Shown here piece after piece: positions 25,451-34,560 of a DNA stretch of 64,000 nucleotides. Source of the stretch: JAFEDN01 sp963832945 (GTDB lineage Bacteria; Pseudomonadota; Gammaproteobacteria; Coxiellales; Coxiellaceae). The stretch spans positions 682,001 to 746,000 of the forward strand of contig CAWHVV010000010.1 of the NCBI GenBank assembly GCA_963832945.1, in the 5' to 3' direction. The notes beneath the pieces are model-generated. The model was not told where the DNA came from and ran no database searches. It saw only the letters and a program-made list of their open reading frames with translations. Positions within the stretch are counted from its first letter, which is position 1. Every line of letters starts with the position of its first letter. The position numbers and the translations under genes are program-made.

Positions 25451-27137
25451 TTATATCGAAGTCGACGCGAACAGTTTGATCTCTTCTCTTATTTGAGGAA
25501 GCTTTGCATTTATTTGTTTTTTAATTTCAGGCGTTAATGAATGACAAAATAAGCTGAAATTATAAGGGTAAGAGTGCGATCTTTTGGCGTAACCGTGAAT
25601 GATATCGGTTAATACGTCGGGTATTGGCAGAACTTTCAATAGATTTCTAAACTGTTTATCCCGTTCCATATGTAGTGCGGTATTTCTTATGTTTAAACCG
25701 TTTAGACCGTGATAGTATCTGTCAGTAGGGCAGGATCTGAATGGATCATTGGAACAATATTCGATAGTGAGAGATTTCAGATTTTGGTTACCTAACAGAA
25801 ATAACCATCCCAGCTGCTTTTTGTCCGTGATAGATATTTTGAGTGTCTTCAGGGTCTCGTTAAAAGCCAGAGCCATTGCTCCTAAAAAACCAATAGGATT
25901 ATCCATTAAATTTAACCAGGTAAGGCGTGTATTGCTGGCCAATACCATGGCTCCATCGTCATTAATACAACGACCCTGCAAATTCAGTCTGGTCAGCGTG
26001 GAATGATTTGCAAAAAAATGGGCGAGGAGGTTATCTAAAATACTTCTAGTGGTGTCATGAGGACGGAAATCACTTAAATCAAGAGATCGCAAAACGGTAT
26101 TCTGCAAAAAAAAGTCGTTTCCCCAAGGAATGTCAATGCGGCAACCGCCCAAACCGAGACGGGTCAACGTGGGATGGGTTGACAGGAGACGAAAGCTCTC
26201 CTCAGATAAAGGATTATAACCTAAATAAAGATCTTTTAGGACCAGGTTTTTCATAAGAAAACCGACTCCTTTATTTGTAATTTTGTTGTCGGCGTTCAAT
26301 TTAAGTTTGATCAAACCGGGATGAGTTGACAGAAGACGAGTAGTCTCATCATCAATTAAATGACTGCCTAAGGCAAGATTCTCTTAATAGAGGATTTTTC
26401 ATTAAAATAGCAACTCCGGCATTACTAATGTTGCACCCTATAAGATTAAGTCTGGTTAAGGTTGGATGGGTCGACAAAATAGCAACACCGTCATCACTTA
26501 TATTATTATTCATAATAAGATTAAGAGATTTTAGAACACGATTATTCGAAAAATGATGCATTACTTTATCATTTATTGAGCAATTATTAAATTCAAGATT
26601 TTCGATTCCGGGATTGTTCAATATAATACGAATTTTTTCGTTAACTTCACCTTCTTGAAGTTCGTGGCCATATCTACATAATTTAAAAGTCTTAAGATGG
26701 GTATTTTTTTCCAATAAGGCAATGCTTTTTTCATCAATTTTTGCCGGCAAACCAAGGCTAGTCAGGGACTTCTTAAGCGCCAAAACAGCAAATCCCTGGG
26801 TAACAAAAAAAGGTTGATCACCACAACTCATTTCCAGACTGGTTAAGTATTTGCAAAGTTCTAAATTTTCCATGATCCTATTAAAACTAACTTCGGAGCG
26901 AGCCAAAGATCCTTCTACCAAAAGATTAAGGATTTTTATATCAGGATTTAAATTTAAATAATTTACAACATGATAAATTTCCTGTTCATTTTTAACGCGA
27001 AATACCATTGTAATTCCATATCTATATCCGTCTAATATATTTATTATTTTATCCTCAGAATCCGTATCGAGAAGATTTTCGTTAACGGGTATCGACTGAC
27101 TGATCAGGTTTTTCATTTTGGCTAAAAGTTCTTTCAT
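25451..27137 (-). pseudogene. Leucine-rich-repeat protein, one frameshift
   Basis: From ATG 27137 (four bases after the gap stop) the frame gives MKELLAKMKNLISQSIPVNE and LRR units such as LTRLNLIGCNISNAGVAIL, to a stop near 26352. The second frame continues with ENLALGSHLIDDETTRLL, HPTLTRLGLGGCRI, STLTRLNLQGRCINDDG and others, ending EEIKLFASTSI. Removing one base of the TT at 26384-26385 joins them. Units of ~24-28 residues with L--L-L--C/N-I-D-G resemble ribonuclease-inhibitor-type LRRs, common in eukaryote-interacting bacteria. No signal peptide or TM. A role as host-directed effector is plausible but unproven. It sits between gap and pgk. Confidence 0.78.
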
Positions 27138-27141
27138 TTTA

Positions 27142-28152
27142 TTAACAGTTACCCAGCAAACGCGCAACGTCGAGCATACGATTGGAGAAGCCCCACTCGT
27201 TGTCGTACCAGGAAATGACCTTCGCCATGGTCTTATCGATAACGCGGGTTTGGGTGGCGTCAAACGTCGAGGAAGCCGGGCTATGGTTATAATCAATCGA
27301 TACCAGCGGTTCTGCCGTGTAATCCAGCACACCTTTTAAATGGCCATGTGCGGCCTGGCGCATAATTTCATTGATTTCCTCGGGACTGGTAGGCTTTTCA
27401 ACTTCAATGGTCAAATCGACAATCGACACGTTCGCAACCGGCACGCGCATGGCGTAACCGTCCAGTTTGCCGGCAAGCTCGGGGAGCACCAATCCGATAG
27501 CGGAGGCCGCACCCGTTTTACTGGGAATCATCGACAGAGCCGCAGCGCGCGCCCGGCGCAAATCACTGTGCGCACTGTCGGTGAGACGCTGGTCATTGGT
27601 ATAGGCATGTACCGTCACCATCAGACCGCGTTTAATTTTTAAAGCCTCATGCAAAGGTTTCACTAACGGTGCAAGGCAGTTGGTGGTGCAGGATCCGTTG
27701 GAAACGATAGTATGGTTCGGTTTAATGATATCGTGATTGACTCCGAAAACGACGGTGGCGTCAACGTCTTTGCCGGCAGGCGCTGAAATTAAAACTTTTT
27801 TCGCTCCGGCTTTTAAATGGACGCTCGCCTTGTCCCGTTCGGTAAACAAACCGGTGCATTCCAATACTACATCCACGCCCAGCTCTCCCCACGGTAATTT
27901 GGCCGGGTCGCGTTCCGCGCAAACCCGAACTTTATCACCGTTCACCACTAAATCTTTACCTTCTGTGGAAACAGTGCCTGGGAAGCGGCCATGAATACTG
28001 TCGTACTTTAACAGATGGGCGTTAGTCGCCAAGTCTGTCAAGTCATTAATGGCGACCACCTGAAATTCTTTACTCAGATGACTTTCATAAACGGCGCGAA
28101 ATACGTTGCGGCCGATACGTCCAAAACCATTAATAGCCAACTTGATAGTCAT
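27142..28152 (-). CDS. gap: Glyceraldehyde-3-phosphate dehydrogenase
   Basis: 336 residues, full length. NAD-binding INGFGRIGRNVFRA, active-site NGSCTTNCLAPL with the catalytic Cys, then VTVHAYTNDQ, SMIPSKTGAA and the C-terminal WYDNEWGFSNRM. It oxidises glyceraldehyde 3-phosphate to 1,3-bisphosphoglycerate with NAD. It follows tkt after 30 bases on the same strand, and the LRR gene starts four bases beyond its stop, so the LRR gene could ride on the same transcript. Confidence 0.97.
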   Translation of the reverse strand: MTIKLAINGFGRIGRNVFRAVYESHLSKEFQVVAINDLTDLATNAHLLKYDSIHGRFPGTVSTEGKDLVVNGDKVRVCAERDPAKLPWGELGVDVVLECTGLFTERDKASVHLKAGAKKVLISAPAGKDVDATVVFGVNHDIIKPNHTIVSNGSCTTNCLAPLVKPLHEALKIKRGLMVTVHAYTNDQRLTDSAHSDLRRARAAALSMIPSKTGAASAIGLVLPELAGKLDGYAMRVPVANVSIVDLTIEVEKPTSPEEINEIMRQAAHGHLKGVLDYTAEPLVSIDYNHSPASSTFDATQTRVIDKTMAKVISWYDNEWGFSNRMLDVARLLGNC

Positions 28153-28182
28153 AATTTATGTTCTCCACTAAAAATACACAAC

Positions 28183-30174
28183 TCATAATATTTCATGCAC
28201 AGCGGCAATAATATTTTCCACGGTCAATCCCACCGCCTGGGAAACTGCTTTTGCGGGTGCGGATAAGCCAAAACGATTTATACCAATTATCCGGCCCCGT
28301 AATCCGGTGAACTGATACCAATAATCGCTGACCCCGGCTTCGACCGCGACACGCGCGACAACACCGGCAGGCAACACCGATTCGCGATATTGCGCTGTTT
28401 CTTCCTTAAACGCTTCACAACAGGGCATCGACACGACGCGGATATTCACTCCCTCTTCCAGCAACAGTCGCGCGGCTTCCATGGCTAATGGTACTTCTGA
28501 GCCCGTGGCCATGATAATACCGTGCAAGGGACCCTGCTCGGCGTAGATCACATAAGCACCGCGCTTAACCTTTGCCAGAGTTTCCGATGATCGGGCCTGA
28601 TGCGGCAGATTTTGCCGGGATAACAAAAGACAGCTCGGTCCCTGATGCTGCAGGGCTTGCTGCCACGCTATGGCCGTTTCTACATCATCACAAGGGCGCC
28701 AAACACGCAAATAGGGCGTCATTCGCAGCATGGCGGCATGTTCCACCGGTTGGTGGGTCGGACCGTCTTCGCCCAGGCCGATAGAATCGTGGCTATAAAT
28801 ATAAATAACCCGCTGGCGCATTAACGCCGACAACCGCACAGCATTGCGGGCATAATCAGAAAACACCAAAAAAGTACCGCCGAATGGGATGAATCCACCG
28901 TGCACGGCAATGCCGTTCATGATCGCCGACATACCAAATTCCCGCACGCCATAATGGATGTAATTACCGTTAAAATCAGCACCCGTCAGCGATTTCGCGC
29001 CTTGCCAAAGTGAACAGTTGGATTCGCTTAAATCCGCGGAGCCTCCCAGCAGCTCGGGCAAAGCGGGCGCCAGGGCGTTTAAAAAAATTTGTGAGGCTTT
29101 CCGGGTAGCAATCTCCTGAGTCTTCGCCTGGAGTTGTTCTATAAATTGTTGGGATTTATTCACCCATCCTTCGGGTAATTGATGCTGCTGCCGCCGCAAA
29201 AATTCCGACGCCAGTTCAGGAAAGCCGGATTTGTATTGTTCGAACTGTGTTTGCCAGGCCGCTTCCAGCTGCTGCCCCTGAGCACGTCGGTCCCAGGCCG
29301 CGGCAATTTCCGCGGGAATTTCAAATGGGGCATAGGGCCATCCCAAAGCCTGACGGGTCAGTGCAATTTCCTTTTCCCCTAATGGTGAGCCATGGGCTTT
29401 TTCAGTGTCGGCCATATTCGGAGCGCCAAAGCCAATTTTGGTCCGGCAACAGATGAGAGTGGGTTGGGTTGTCTGGGCCCGGGCTTCGCGGATTGCCTGC
29501 AAAATGGCTTCACTGTCGTGTCCATCGACATCCGCAATCACATGCCAATGATAAGCGCGAAATCGTTCCGGCGTATTATCCGTGAACCATCCCTTAACGT
29601 GGCCGTCGATGGAGATACCGTTGTTGTCCCAAAATACGATGAGTTTATGTAAGCCCAGGGTTCCGGCCAGAGAACAAGCCTCGTGCGAAATGCCTTCCAT
29701 CAAACAACCGTCACCGGCAAAGACATAGGTATGATGATCCACTATCTCATGCCCTTCGCGGTTAAATCGTGCGGCAAGCGCCCGCTCGGCGATCGCCATG
29801 CCGACTCCATTCGCCAAACCCTGGCCTAATGGGCCGGTGGTGGTTTCTACCCCGGGGGTGTCGTGAAGCTCCGGGTGACCCGGTGTTTTGGAATGCAGTT
29901 GGCGGAACTGCCTGAGATCATCCATGGTGAGGGGGTAGCCGGTTAAATGCAGCAGAGCATATTGCAACATCGCGCCGTGGCCATTGGATAACACAAACCG
30001 GTCACGGTTATACCAATGGGGGTTATTGGGATTAAAACGTAAAAAATCACGCCACAGAACCTCCGCAATATCCGCCATGCCCATCGGCATTCCAGGATGA
30101 CCGGAGTTGGCCTTTTGCACGGCATCCATCGCCAAAGCGCGAATGGCGTTCGCTAATTGTCGCCTGTTGATCAT
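28183..30174 (-). CDS. tkt: Transketolase
   Basis: 663 residues, full length. Thiamine diphosphate motif FAGDGCLMEGISHEA with downstream NNG, N-terminal NSGHPGMPMG, the second-domain GEDGPTHQPVEHAAMLR and the C-terminal GRIIGINRFGLSAPA. It transfers two-carbon units between sugar phosphates in the pentose phosphate pathway, linking to fba and gap products. Its ATG overlaps the stop of the M50 protease gene (30171-30174). Confidence 0.97.
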   Translation of the reverse strand: MINRRQLANAIRALAMDAVQKANSGHPGMPMGMADIAEVLWRDFLRFNPNNPHWYNRDRFVLSNGHGAMLQYALLHLTGYPLTMDDLRQFRQLHSKTPGHPELHDTPGVETTTGPLGQGLANGVGMAIAERALAARFNREGHEIVDHHTYVFAGDGCLMEGISHEACSLAGTLGLHKLIVFWDNNGISIDGHVKGWFTDNTPERFRAYHWHVIADVDGHDSEAILQAIREARAQTTQPTLICCRTKIGFGAPNMADTEKAHGSPLGEKEIALTRQALGWPYAPFEIPAEIAAAWDRRAQGQQLEAAWQTQFEQYKSGFPELASEFLRRQQHQLPEGWVNKSQQFIEQLQAKTQEIATRKASQIFLNALAPALPELLGGSADLSESNCSLWQGAKSLTGADFNGNYIHYGVREFGMSAIMNGIAVHGGFIPFGGTFLVFSDYARNAVRLSALMRQRVIYIYSHDSIGLGEDGPTHQPVEHAAMLRMTPYLRVWRPCDDVETAIAWQQALQHQGPSCLLLSRQNLPHQARSSETLAKVKRGAYVIYAEQGPLHGIIMATGSEVPLAMEAARLLLEEGVNIRVVSMPCCEAFKEETAQYRESVLPAGVVARVAVEAGVSDYWYQFTGLRGRIIGINRFGLSAPAKAVSQAVGLTVENIIAAVHEIL

Positions 30175-30854
30175 AGTTCTCCTTTTCCAAGACCAAATAA
30201 ATCAATAATGCCATGCACCAGCCATTGGATGGGTGGCCATAAAATAAAACTCAATACTCCGAAAATTAATAATGCCAGTAAAATCCAGATACCAAATGAT
30301 TCTATTTTTTCATAGACATGCGCGGCTTTAACAGGCAGTAGACTGGAAATGACGCGGCTGCCATCCAGAGGAGGGATCGGTAATAAATTTAAAACTAATA
30401 AAACACAGTTGATTAAAATGCCGAAGCTCGCGGCGGCCTGAAGAAATTGTCCGGTGGCCGCGAGCCAAGGCTGTTGACTGCCAGGCAAATACAAAACCGT
30501 GCATTTGGCAATAATCGCCCAGATCAGAGCCATGCATAAATTGGCCACGGGGCCCGCTAACGCTACCAACGCCATATCCCGTCGCGGATGCTTTAGATTC
30601 TGCCATGCGACCGGTACTGGTTTCGCCCAGCCAAAAATAAAACCGCCGATAAAAAGCAAAACCAGGGGCAACACGATCGTGCCGATGATATCGATATGCT
30701 TTAGCGGGTTTAGTGTTACCCGGCCCAGCATCAGCGCGGTTTTGTCGCCGCATTTATTGGCAACCCAGCCATGCGCCGCTTCGTGAAGAGTGATCGCGAA
30801 GATCAGTGGCAAAATAGCTACCGAAACGGCTTGAATGGCAGAATCTGTGTTCAT
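30171..30854 (-). CDS. M50-family (site-2 protease-like) membrane peptidase
   Basis: 227 residues, about six TM helices. The zinc-binding HEAAH lies in the first helix (ITLHEAAHGW) and the third ligand region is NLLPIPPLDGSR near residue 165. LGRVTLNPLKHID and FGWAKPVPV are typical of the small M50 group without PDZ or CBS domains. It would cut substrates within the inner membrane; the target is unknown. It is read before tkt with a 4-base overlap. Confidence 0.88.
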   Translation of the reverse strand: MNTDSAIQAVSVAILPLIFAITLHEAAHGWVANKCGDKTALMLGRVTLNPLKHIDIIGTIVLPLVLLFIGGFIFGWAKPVPVAWQNLKHPRRDMALVALAGPVANLCMALIWAIIAKCTVLYLPGSQQPWLAATGQFLQAAASFGILINCVLLVLNLLPIPPLDGSRVISSLLPVKAAHVYEKIESFGIWILLALLIFGVLSFILWPPIQWLVHGIIDLFGLGKGEL

Positions 30855-30871
30855 TCGTCTCTCGAATTGCT

Positions 30872-31453
30872 TCAGGTTTCGAATTCAAATACCTGAACGA
30901 CTTTTTTAACGTCGCTCACGTTTCGCGCGGCATCGGTGGCTAATCTCGCCTGGTTAGGCGTTACCAGTCCCATTAAATAAACTACTTTATTCTCGGTCAC
31001 CACTTTAATTTGTGAAGAACTGAGTCCGGGTTTGGCGAGCATGGCGGTTTTTACTTTAGAAGTTATCCATGCGTCGCCGCTTTGATCCCAGGTTGTTAAG
31101 ATGGGGGAAACCTCTATCTGGTTGTAAACCCGCTTGATGCCTTTTAAAACGCGGACGTCATCGTAAGCCCGCTCCCGCAGTTCTTCCGATTGCGCCTGGC
31201 CAACCAATAACACGACGTGATTGAAAGTGGCGACTGAAACGCGCGCCGAATTCTTGAGAGCCGTGTCGGCATTGAGCTGACCGAGCGCTCGGTTAGTAAT
31301 ATCCTGGTCCTGCAAAATGACTCCACTACTGCGCTTATCATAAATAATAGCGCCTCCGGCTGTCGCGCCAACGGCGGCAATAATGATCGGAACGCAGCCC
31401 GATAATAAAAATAATAGAAATGGCAACATTAATCGTAAAGAAATACGTTTCAT
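30872..31453 (-). CDS. dolP: BON-domain outer membrane lipoprotein DolP (YraP)
   Basis: 193 residues. Lipoprotein signal MKRISLRLMLPFLLFLLSGC with Cys20. Two BON domains: about residues 50-115 (ALGQLNADTAL to YNQIEV) and 125-190 (SKVKTAMLAKPGLSS to VFEF), each with the V-LVG or VYLMGLV strand. DolP supports outer membrane integrity and BAM function. It stands three bases after diaA in the order lpoA-yraN-diaA-dolP, the same as in E. coli, which supports the name. Confidence 0.9.
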   Translation of the reverse strand: MKRISLRLMLPFLLFLLSGCVPIIIAAVGATAGGAIIYDKRSSGVILQDQDITNRALGQLNADTALKNSARVSVATFNHVVLLVGQAQSEELRERAYDDVRVLKGIKRVYNQIEVSPILTTWDQSGDAWITSKVKTAMLAKPGLSSSQIKVVTENKVVYLMGLVTPNQARLATDAARNVSDVKKVVQVFEFET

Positions 31454-31456
31454 AAC

Positions 31457-32053
31457 TTAACCCTCCACAGAAATAAATAATCGATGATCAATAAAATCAC
31501 ACAAACAATGAATAATCAATAAATGCACCTCCTGAATCCGCGCAGTCGATTGGACAGGAACGCGGATTTCGACGTCCGTATCATTTAACAAACCGGCAAT
31601 GGCGCCCCCGTCACTGCCGGTGAGGGCTACTATCTGCAAAGCCCGCTGTTGAGCGGTGGTAATAGCCTGCACCACATTTTTGGAATTACCGCTGGTGCTA
31701 ATCGCTAATAGAACGTCCCCTGGCTGTCCCAGCGCCTTGATTTGTTTAGCAAAAATTTCGTCAAAACTATAATCATTGGCTATTGCGGTGACAGTCGAAG
31801 TATCTGTGGACAGGGCTATCGCGGGTAAGCTGGGACGTTCGGTCTCAAAACGGTTCAACATTTCAGCGGAAAAATGTTGAGCGTCGCCGGCAGAACCGCC
31901 ATTACCGCAGCTTAGAATTTTGCCCCCATTTAATAATGACTGCACCATCATTTCGCCTGCCGCGCAAATCGCTTCGGTTAAAGATTCGGCTGCTAATATT
32001 TTGGTTTGAATGCTTTCTTCAAAATGCTGTTTAATTCTCGATGACATATCCAT
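31457..32053 (-). CDS. diaA: SIS-domain DnaA-associating protein DiaA / phosphoheptose isomerase-like
   Basis: 198 residues, one SIS domain: LLNGGKILSCGNGGSAGDAQH at the phosphosugar site, then LAISTSGNSKNVVQAI and LTGSDGGAIAGLL. DiaA and GmhA are close paralogues; the position between yraN and dolP, as in E. coli, favours DiaA, which helps DnaA assemble at oriC. Residues diagnostic for isomerase activity cannot be judged surely from this sequence alone. Confidence 0.85.
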   Translation of the reverse strand: MDMSSRIKQHFEESIQTKILAAESLTEAICAAGEMMVQSLLNGGKILSCGNGGSAGDAQHFSAEMLNRFETERPSLPAIALSTDTSTVTAIANDYSFDEIFAKQIKALGQPGDVLLAISTSGNSKNVVQAITTAQQRALQIVALTGSDGGAIAGLLNDTDVEIRVPVQSTARIQEVHLLIIHCLCDFIDHRLFISVEG

Positions 32054-32083
32054 GGGTGGTATTTTACAGCATTTTTTCCAGGA

Positions 32084-32440
32084 TTAGTATCGGACTTCGA
32101 AGGCGTTCTGAATCCAGTAAATGTCATCATCCGGAGCCAGTCCCACGATGTCGAAGCGGGCATTCACTTTTTCAACGGCATTAGTTTCCAGCAGATAATG
32201 CCAGGCGGCCTTGATCAGGCGGTGTTGTTTACGTCCGGCGACGGTTTCGACGTTTTTTCCAAAGTCAGGATAAGTTCGGTAACGAACTTCCACAAAAACC
32301 ACGGTTTCCTGATCCAGCATGATTAAATCGACCTCACCCTGAGAGCAAAGATAATTGCTCCGTACCCAGACCATCCCCTGCTGTTCTAAATAAACCCGCG
32401 CCCGCTCTTCAGCCAGTCGCCCAATAATCTTTGTAGTCAT
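32084..32440 (-). CDS. yraN: UPF0102 / YraN endonuclease-like protein
   Basis: 118 residues. GRLAEERARVYLEQQG at the start, then GEVDLIMLDQETVVFVEVRYR, the E-D-E-K-like nuclease-fold core with Arg in the last place, and KQHRLIKAAWHYLL. This is the full YraN family length. It resembles Holliday-junction resolvase-fold nucleases, but the family function is unsettled. It lies between lpoA and diaA as in E. coli. Confidence 0.93.
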   Translation of the reverse strand: MTTKIIGRLAEERARVYLEQQGMVWVRSNYLCSQGEVDLIMLDQETVVFVEVRYRTYPDFGKNVETVAGRKQHRLIKAAWHYLLETNAVEKVNARFDIVGLAPDDDIYWIQNAFEVRY

Positions 32441-32494
32441 TTTAAAACAGTATTTCCCGCTGAATTATAACAATTTGATTTAATAAAATAAATC

Positions 32495-32620
32495 ACCGCG
32501 CTATGGGGGATCGCAAGGGGGAGCAACGCGCAGCGCTCCCCCTTCATTTCCGAGCATCGGCTCCGCCGAGCGCAGGATAAAAAGGAAGCAATTTTCGCTG
32601 TACTCAGCGGAAATTGCTGG
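32495..32620 (-). repeat. Structured interspersed repeat, copy 3
   Basis: Same orientation as copy 2, between lpoA and yraN. The hairpin GGAAGCAATTTTCGCTG / CAGCGGAAATTGCTGG around TACT ends at 32620, and the lpoA stop codon occupies 32621-32623, so the repeat abuts it exactly. The GGGGGATCGCAAGGGGGAG stem and the GGCTCCGCCGAGCGCAGGAT block are kept. Confidence 0.87.
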
Positions 32621-33787
32621 TCATTGAATCGGTTGCGGCTGGCCATGAATGATTTGCGCCCAGGGCAAGTCCCGGCGCCAGACGTGGTTATCCTGAAGAG
32701 TCAATTTGCCCGTCGCTCCGTCTATTTTGGGCATCGCCATACCTGCGCCCAGCTGTCGTGCAACCCGGTAACTATCCACTCCTAAAGCAAAAAATTGCGG
32801 CTGTCGCCGTGCGGACTCCGGCCAGGCCTTTTCTACATTTTGAAGAATGGCTTGTAAATCCGGTGACAGTGTCTCAGGGGCAATCTCCCAGGGGATGGCG
32901 CAAAACTTAACGTCGTTTAAATCCTGGTCATACCGCGGGTCCGGCGCTCCGCTGTAAATATGCGAAGTGGCATACACGGGTATTTTTCCGGCGTAGTAAA
33001 AATTCAGCAATGGGCGGATTTCACGTCCAGACTCTGGTTTCGCAACGAGAAAAATCATATCCACGTCCTGCCGGCGGTAAGGGATGGCGCGCAATTTTGG
33101 CTGTAACAGTAAATGTTGAAGAGCTTTTGCGCGCTTTTCAGAAGCCTCCACCTGTAATATTTGCGAGATTTGCGACGATAACTGACCGGGATCATCGTAG
33201 TACATTTCGCCAACCACTTTGCCCCCCAAAGTTTGCCATTCCATTAAAAATACTTGCGAAAGCCTCTGCCCCCATGTACTGGCAGGCACAATAATCAAAG
33301 CGTTTTTTTTGTGGTCCTGCCATGCTTTGGCAGCCACCTGTTTGACCTCATCTTCTGGCGCCAAACTTAACTGATAGAGATTAGGAACAGGTTCGGTGAT
33401 TGGTAAAATATTTAATACCACCGTAGGAACGGCGAGTGGACCTGCCTGCACTAATTGCAGACCCTGCTCTTTATTTAAAGGCCCCACAACCAGCTCCATG
33501 CCTTGGGCTACGGCTTGACGGTACAGAGTAACAATATCTCCTTCACTCGTATCAATAATACGGATGGTGGGGGCGGCAGAATCCTCTGGTAATGACTGGT
33601 AATACGCCGCTAAAAAACCATCGCGCAATGCCTGTGCAGATTCTCCATAAACACCGCGCAAGGGCAACAGTAATGCCATCCGTCCCGGCACAGGCTGAGC
33701 GGAAGACCAAAAGCCCGCCAACCCAATATCTGCGAAAACCAGTAACAGACACCCGGTAATTAAACCAATAACTCTCGATAAACTCAT
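32621..33787 (-). CDS. lpoA: LpoA-like penicillin-binding-protein activator
   Basis: 388 residues. After an N-terminal signal (VIGLITGCLLLVFADIGLA) comes RMALLLPLRGVYGESAQALRDGFLAA and then MELVVGPLNKEQ, typical of the LpoA C-terminal periplasmic-binding-protein-like domain that activates PBP1a. Compared with E. coli LpoA (~680 residues) the N-terminal TPR-like part is missing. The signal has no clear lipobox Cys (cut near LA-GFWSS), so it may be soluble in the periplasm. Genomic order with yraN, diaA and dolP supports the call. Confidence 0.88.
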   Translation of the reverse strand: MSLSRVIGLITGCLLLVFADIGLAGFWSSAQPVPGRMALLLPLRGVYGESAQALRDGFLAAYYQSLPEDSAAPTIRIIDTSEGDIVTLYRQAVAQGMELVVGPLNKEQGLQLVQAGPLAVPTVVLNILPITEPVPNLYQLSLAPEDEVKQVAAKAWQDHKKNALIIVPASTWGQRLSQVFLMEWQTLGGKVVGEMYYDDPGQLSSQISQILQVEASEKRAKALQHLLLQPKLRAIPYRRQDVDMIFLVAKPESGREIRPLLNFYYAGKIPVYATSHIYSGAPDPRYDQDLNDVKFCAIPWEIAPETLSPDLQAILQNVEKAWPESARRQPQFFALGVDSYRVARQLGAGMAMPKIDGATGKLTLQDNHVWRRDLPWAQIIHGQPQPIQ

Positions 33788-33899
33788 AAAATATATCCTA
33801 ATACAGAGAACATACCATGGAATATTGCGTAATATTCAAATTCAGGATACTGTAGCTTTTTATTAATAAACTTTAAACCCGTTATTGTTAGGAGTTAAT

Positions 33900-34406
33900 A
33901 TGAGCAAAATATATGGGTGGCTGGCCGGTGCGCTCATCCTGTTAAGCGGCTGCTCAACCACACCGCCTCCCTTGCCAATCCCTCAAAACACTTTGAATGG
34001 GCAGGTTCATCAGATGCAGCACGCGGGGATTCAAATGATTCAACAGGGAGACCGATTGATGATGATTATCCCCACAGATAAATACTTTGAACCCGGGACC
34101 GCTACCGTTAAAGAAAGCCAGCAATCGAATTTGCGTCAAATGGCGCTATTCACGAAAAATTTTGCCGACACCTATCCCAATTCAGTCATTCGGGTAATCG
34201 GCTACACAGATCAGGTTCTGAGCCAAAAAGCGCAACTGGACTTATCCCAAAGTTACGCAGAAGCCGTAAGCGCTTATATTTTTAACTCCGGCGTGGATCG
34301 CCGCCGCATCGCCACCGAAGGCCGTGGCAGCAGAGAACCCGTCGCCGAACAATCCACCCCCCGCAGCGCCACCCTCAACCGCCGAGTGGTAGTCCAAGTT
34401 AATTAG
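33900..34406 (+). CDS. OmpA/Pal-domain lipoprotein
   Basis: Start at ATG 33900, five bases after TAGGAG; an earlier start at 33885 is less likely. 168 residues. Lipobox LLSGC with Cys18. The C-terminal OmpA-like domain (about residues 65-168) shows YFEPGTATVKE, VIRVIGYTDQV, AEAVSAYIFNSGVDRRRIATEGRGSRE and the final NRRVVVQV. It would tie the outer membrane to peptidoglycan. Single + strand gene between the lpoA group and the pilus locus; repeat copy 4 follows its stop. Confidence 0.9.
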   Translation: MSKIYGWLAGALILLSGCSTTPPPLPIPQNTLNGQVHQMQHAGIQMIQQGDRLMMIIPTDKYFEPGTATVKESQQSNLRQMALFTKNFADTYPNSVIRVIGYTDQVLSQKAQLDLSQSYAEAVSAYIFNSGVDRRRIATEGRGSREPVAEQSTPRSATLNRRVVVQVN

Positions 34407-34419
34407 TTAAAAATTAATT

Positions 34420-34560
34420 TTCGCAGAAAATTCCCTGCGCCATGGGGGATCGCAAGGGGGAGCAGCGCGCAGCGCTCCCCCTTCATTCCGAGCATCGGCT
34501 CTGCCGAGCGGAGGATATAAATCAGGAATCAATTCTCGCTGTACTCAGCGAGAATTGATG
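34420..34560 (-). repeat. Structured interspersed repeat, copy 4
   Basis: Same orientation as copies 2 and 3. The terminal hairpin GGAATCAATTCTCGCTG / CAGCGAGAATTGATGG around TACT pairs through its distal stem. The stop codon and last residues (INSR) of PilP lie within this hairpin (34545-34558), so the repeat forms the 3' end of that gene. Confidence 0.88.

Noticed and set aside
27142..27332. N-terminal extension of the LRR frame into gap
   Set aside because: It is gap read in another frame; ATG 27137 begins the sequence repeated at 25437.
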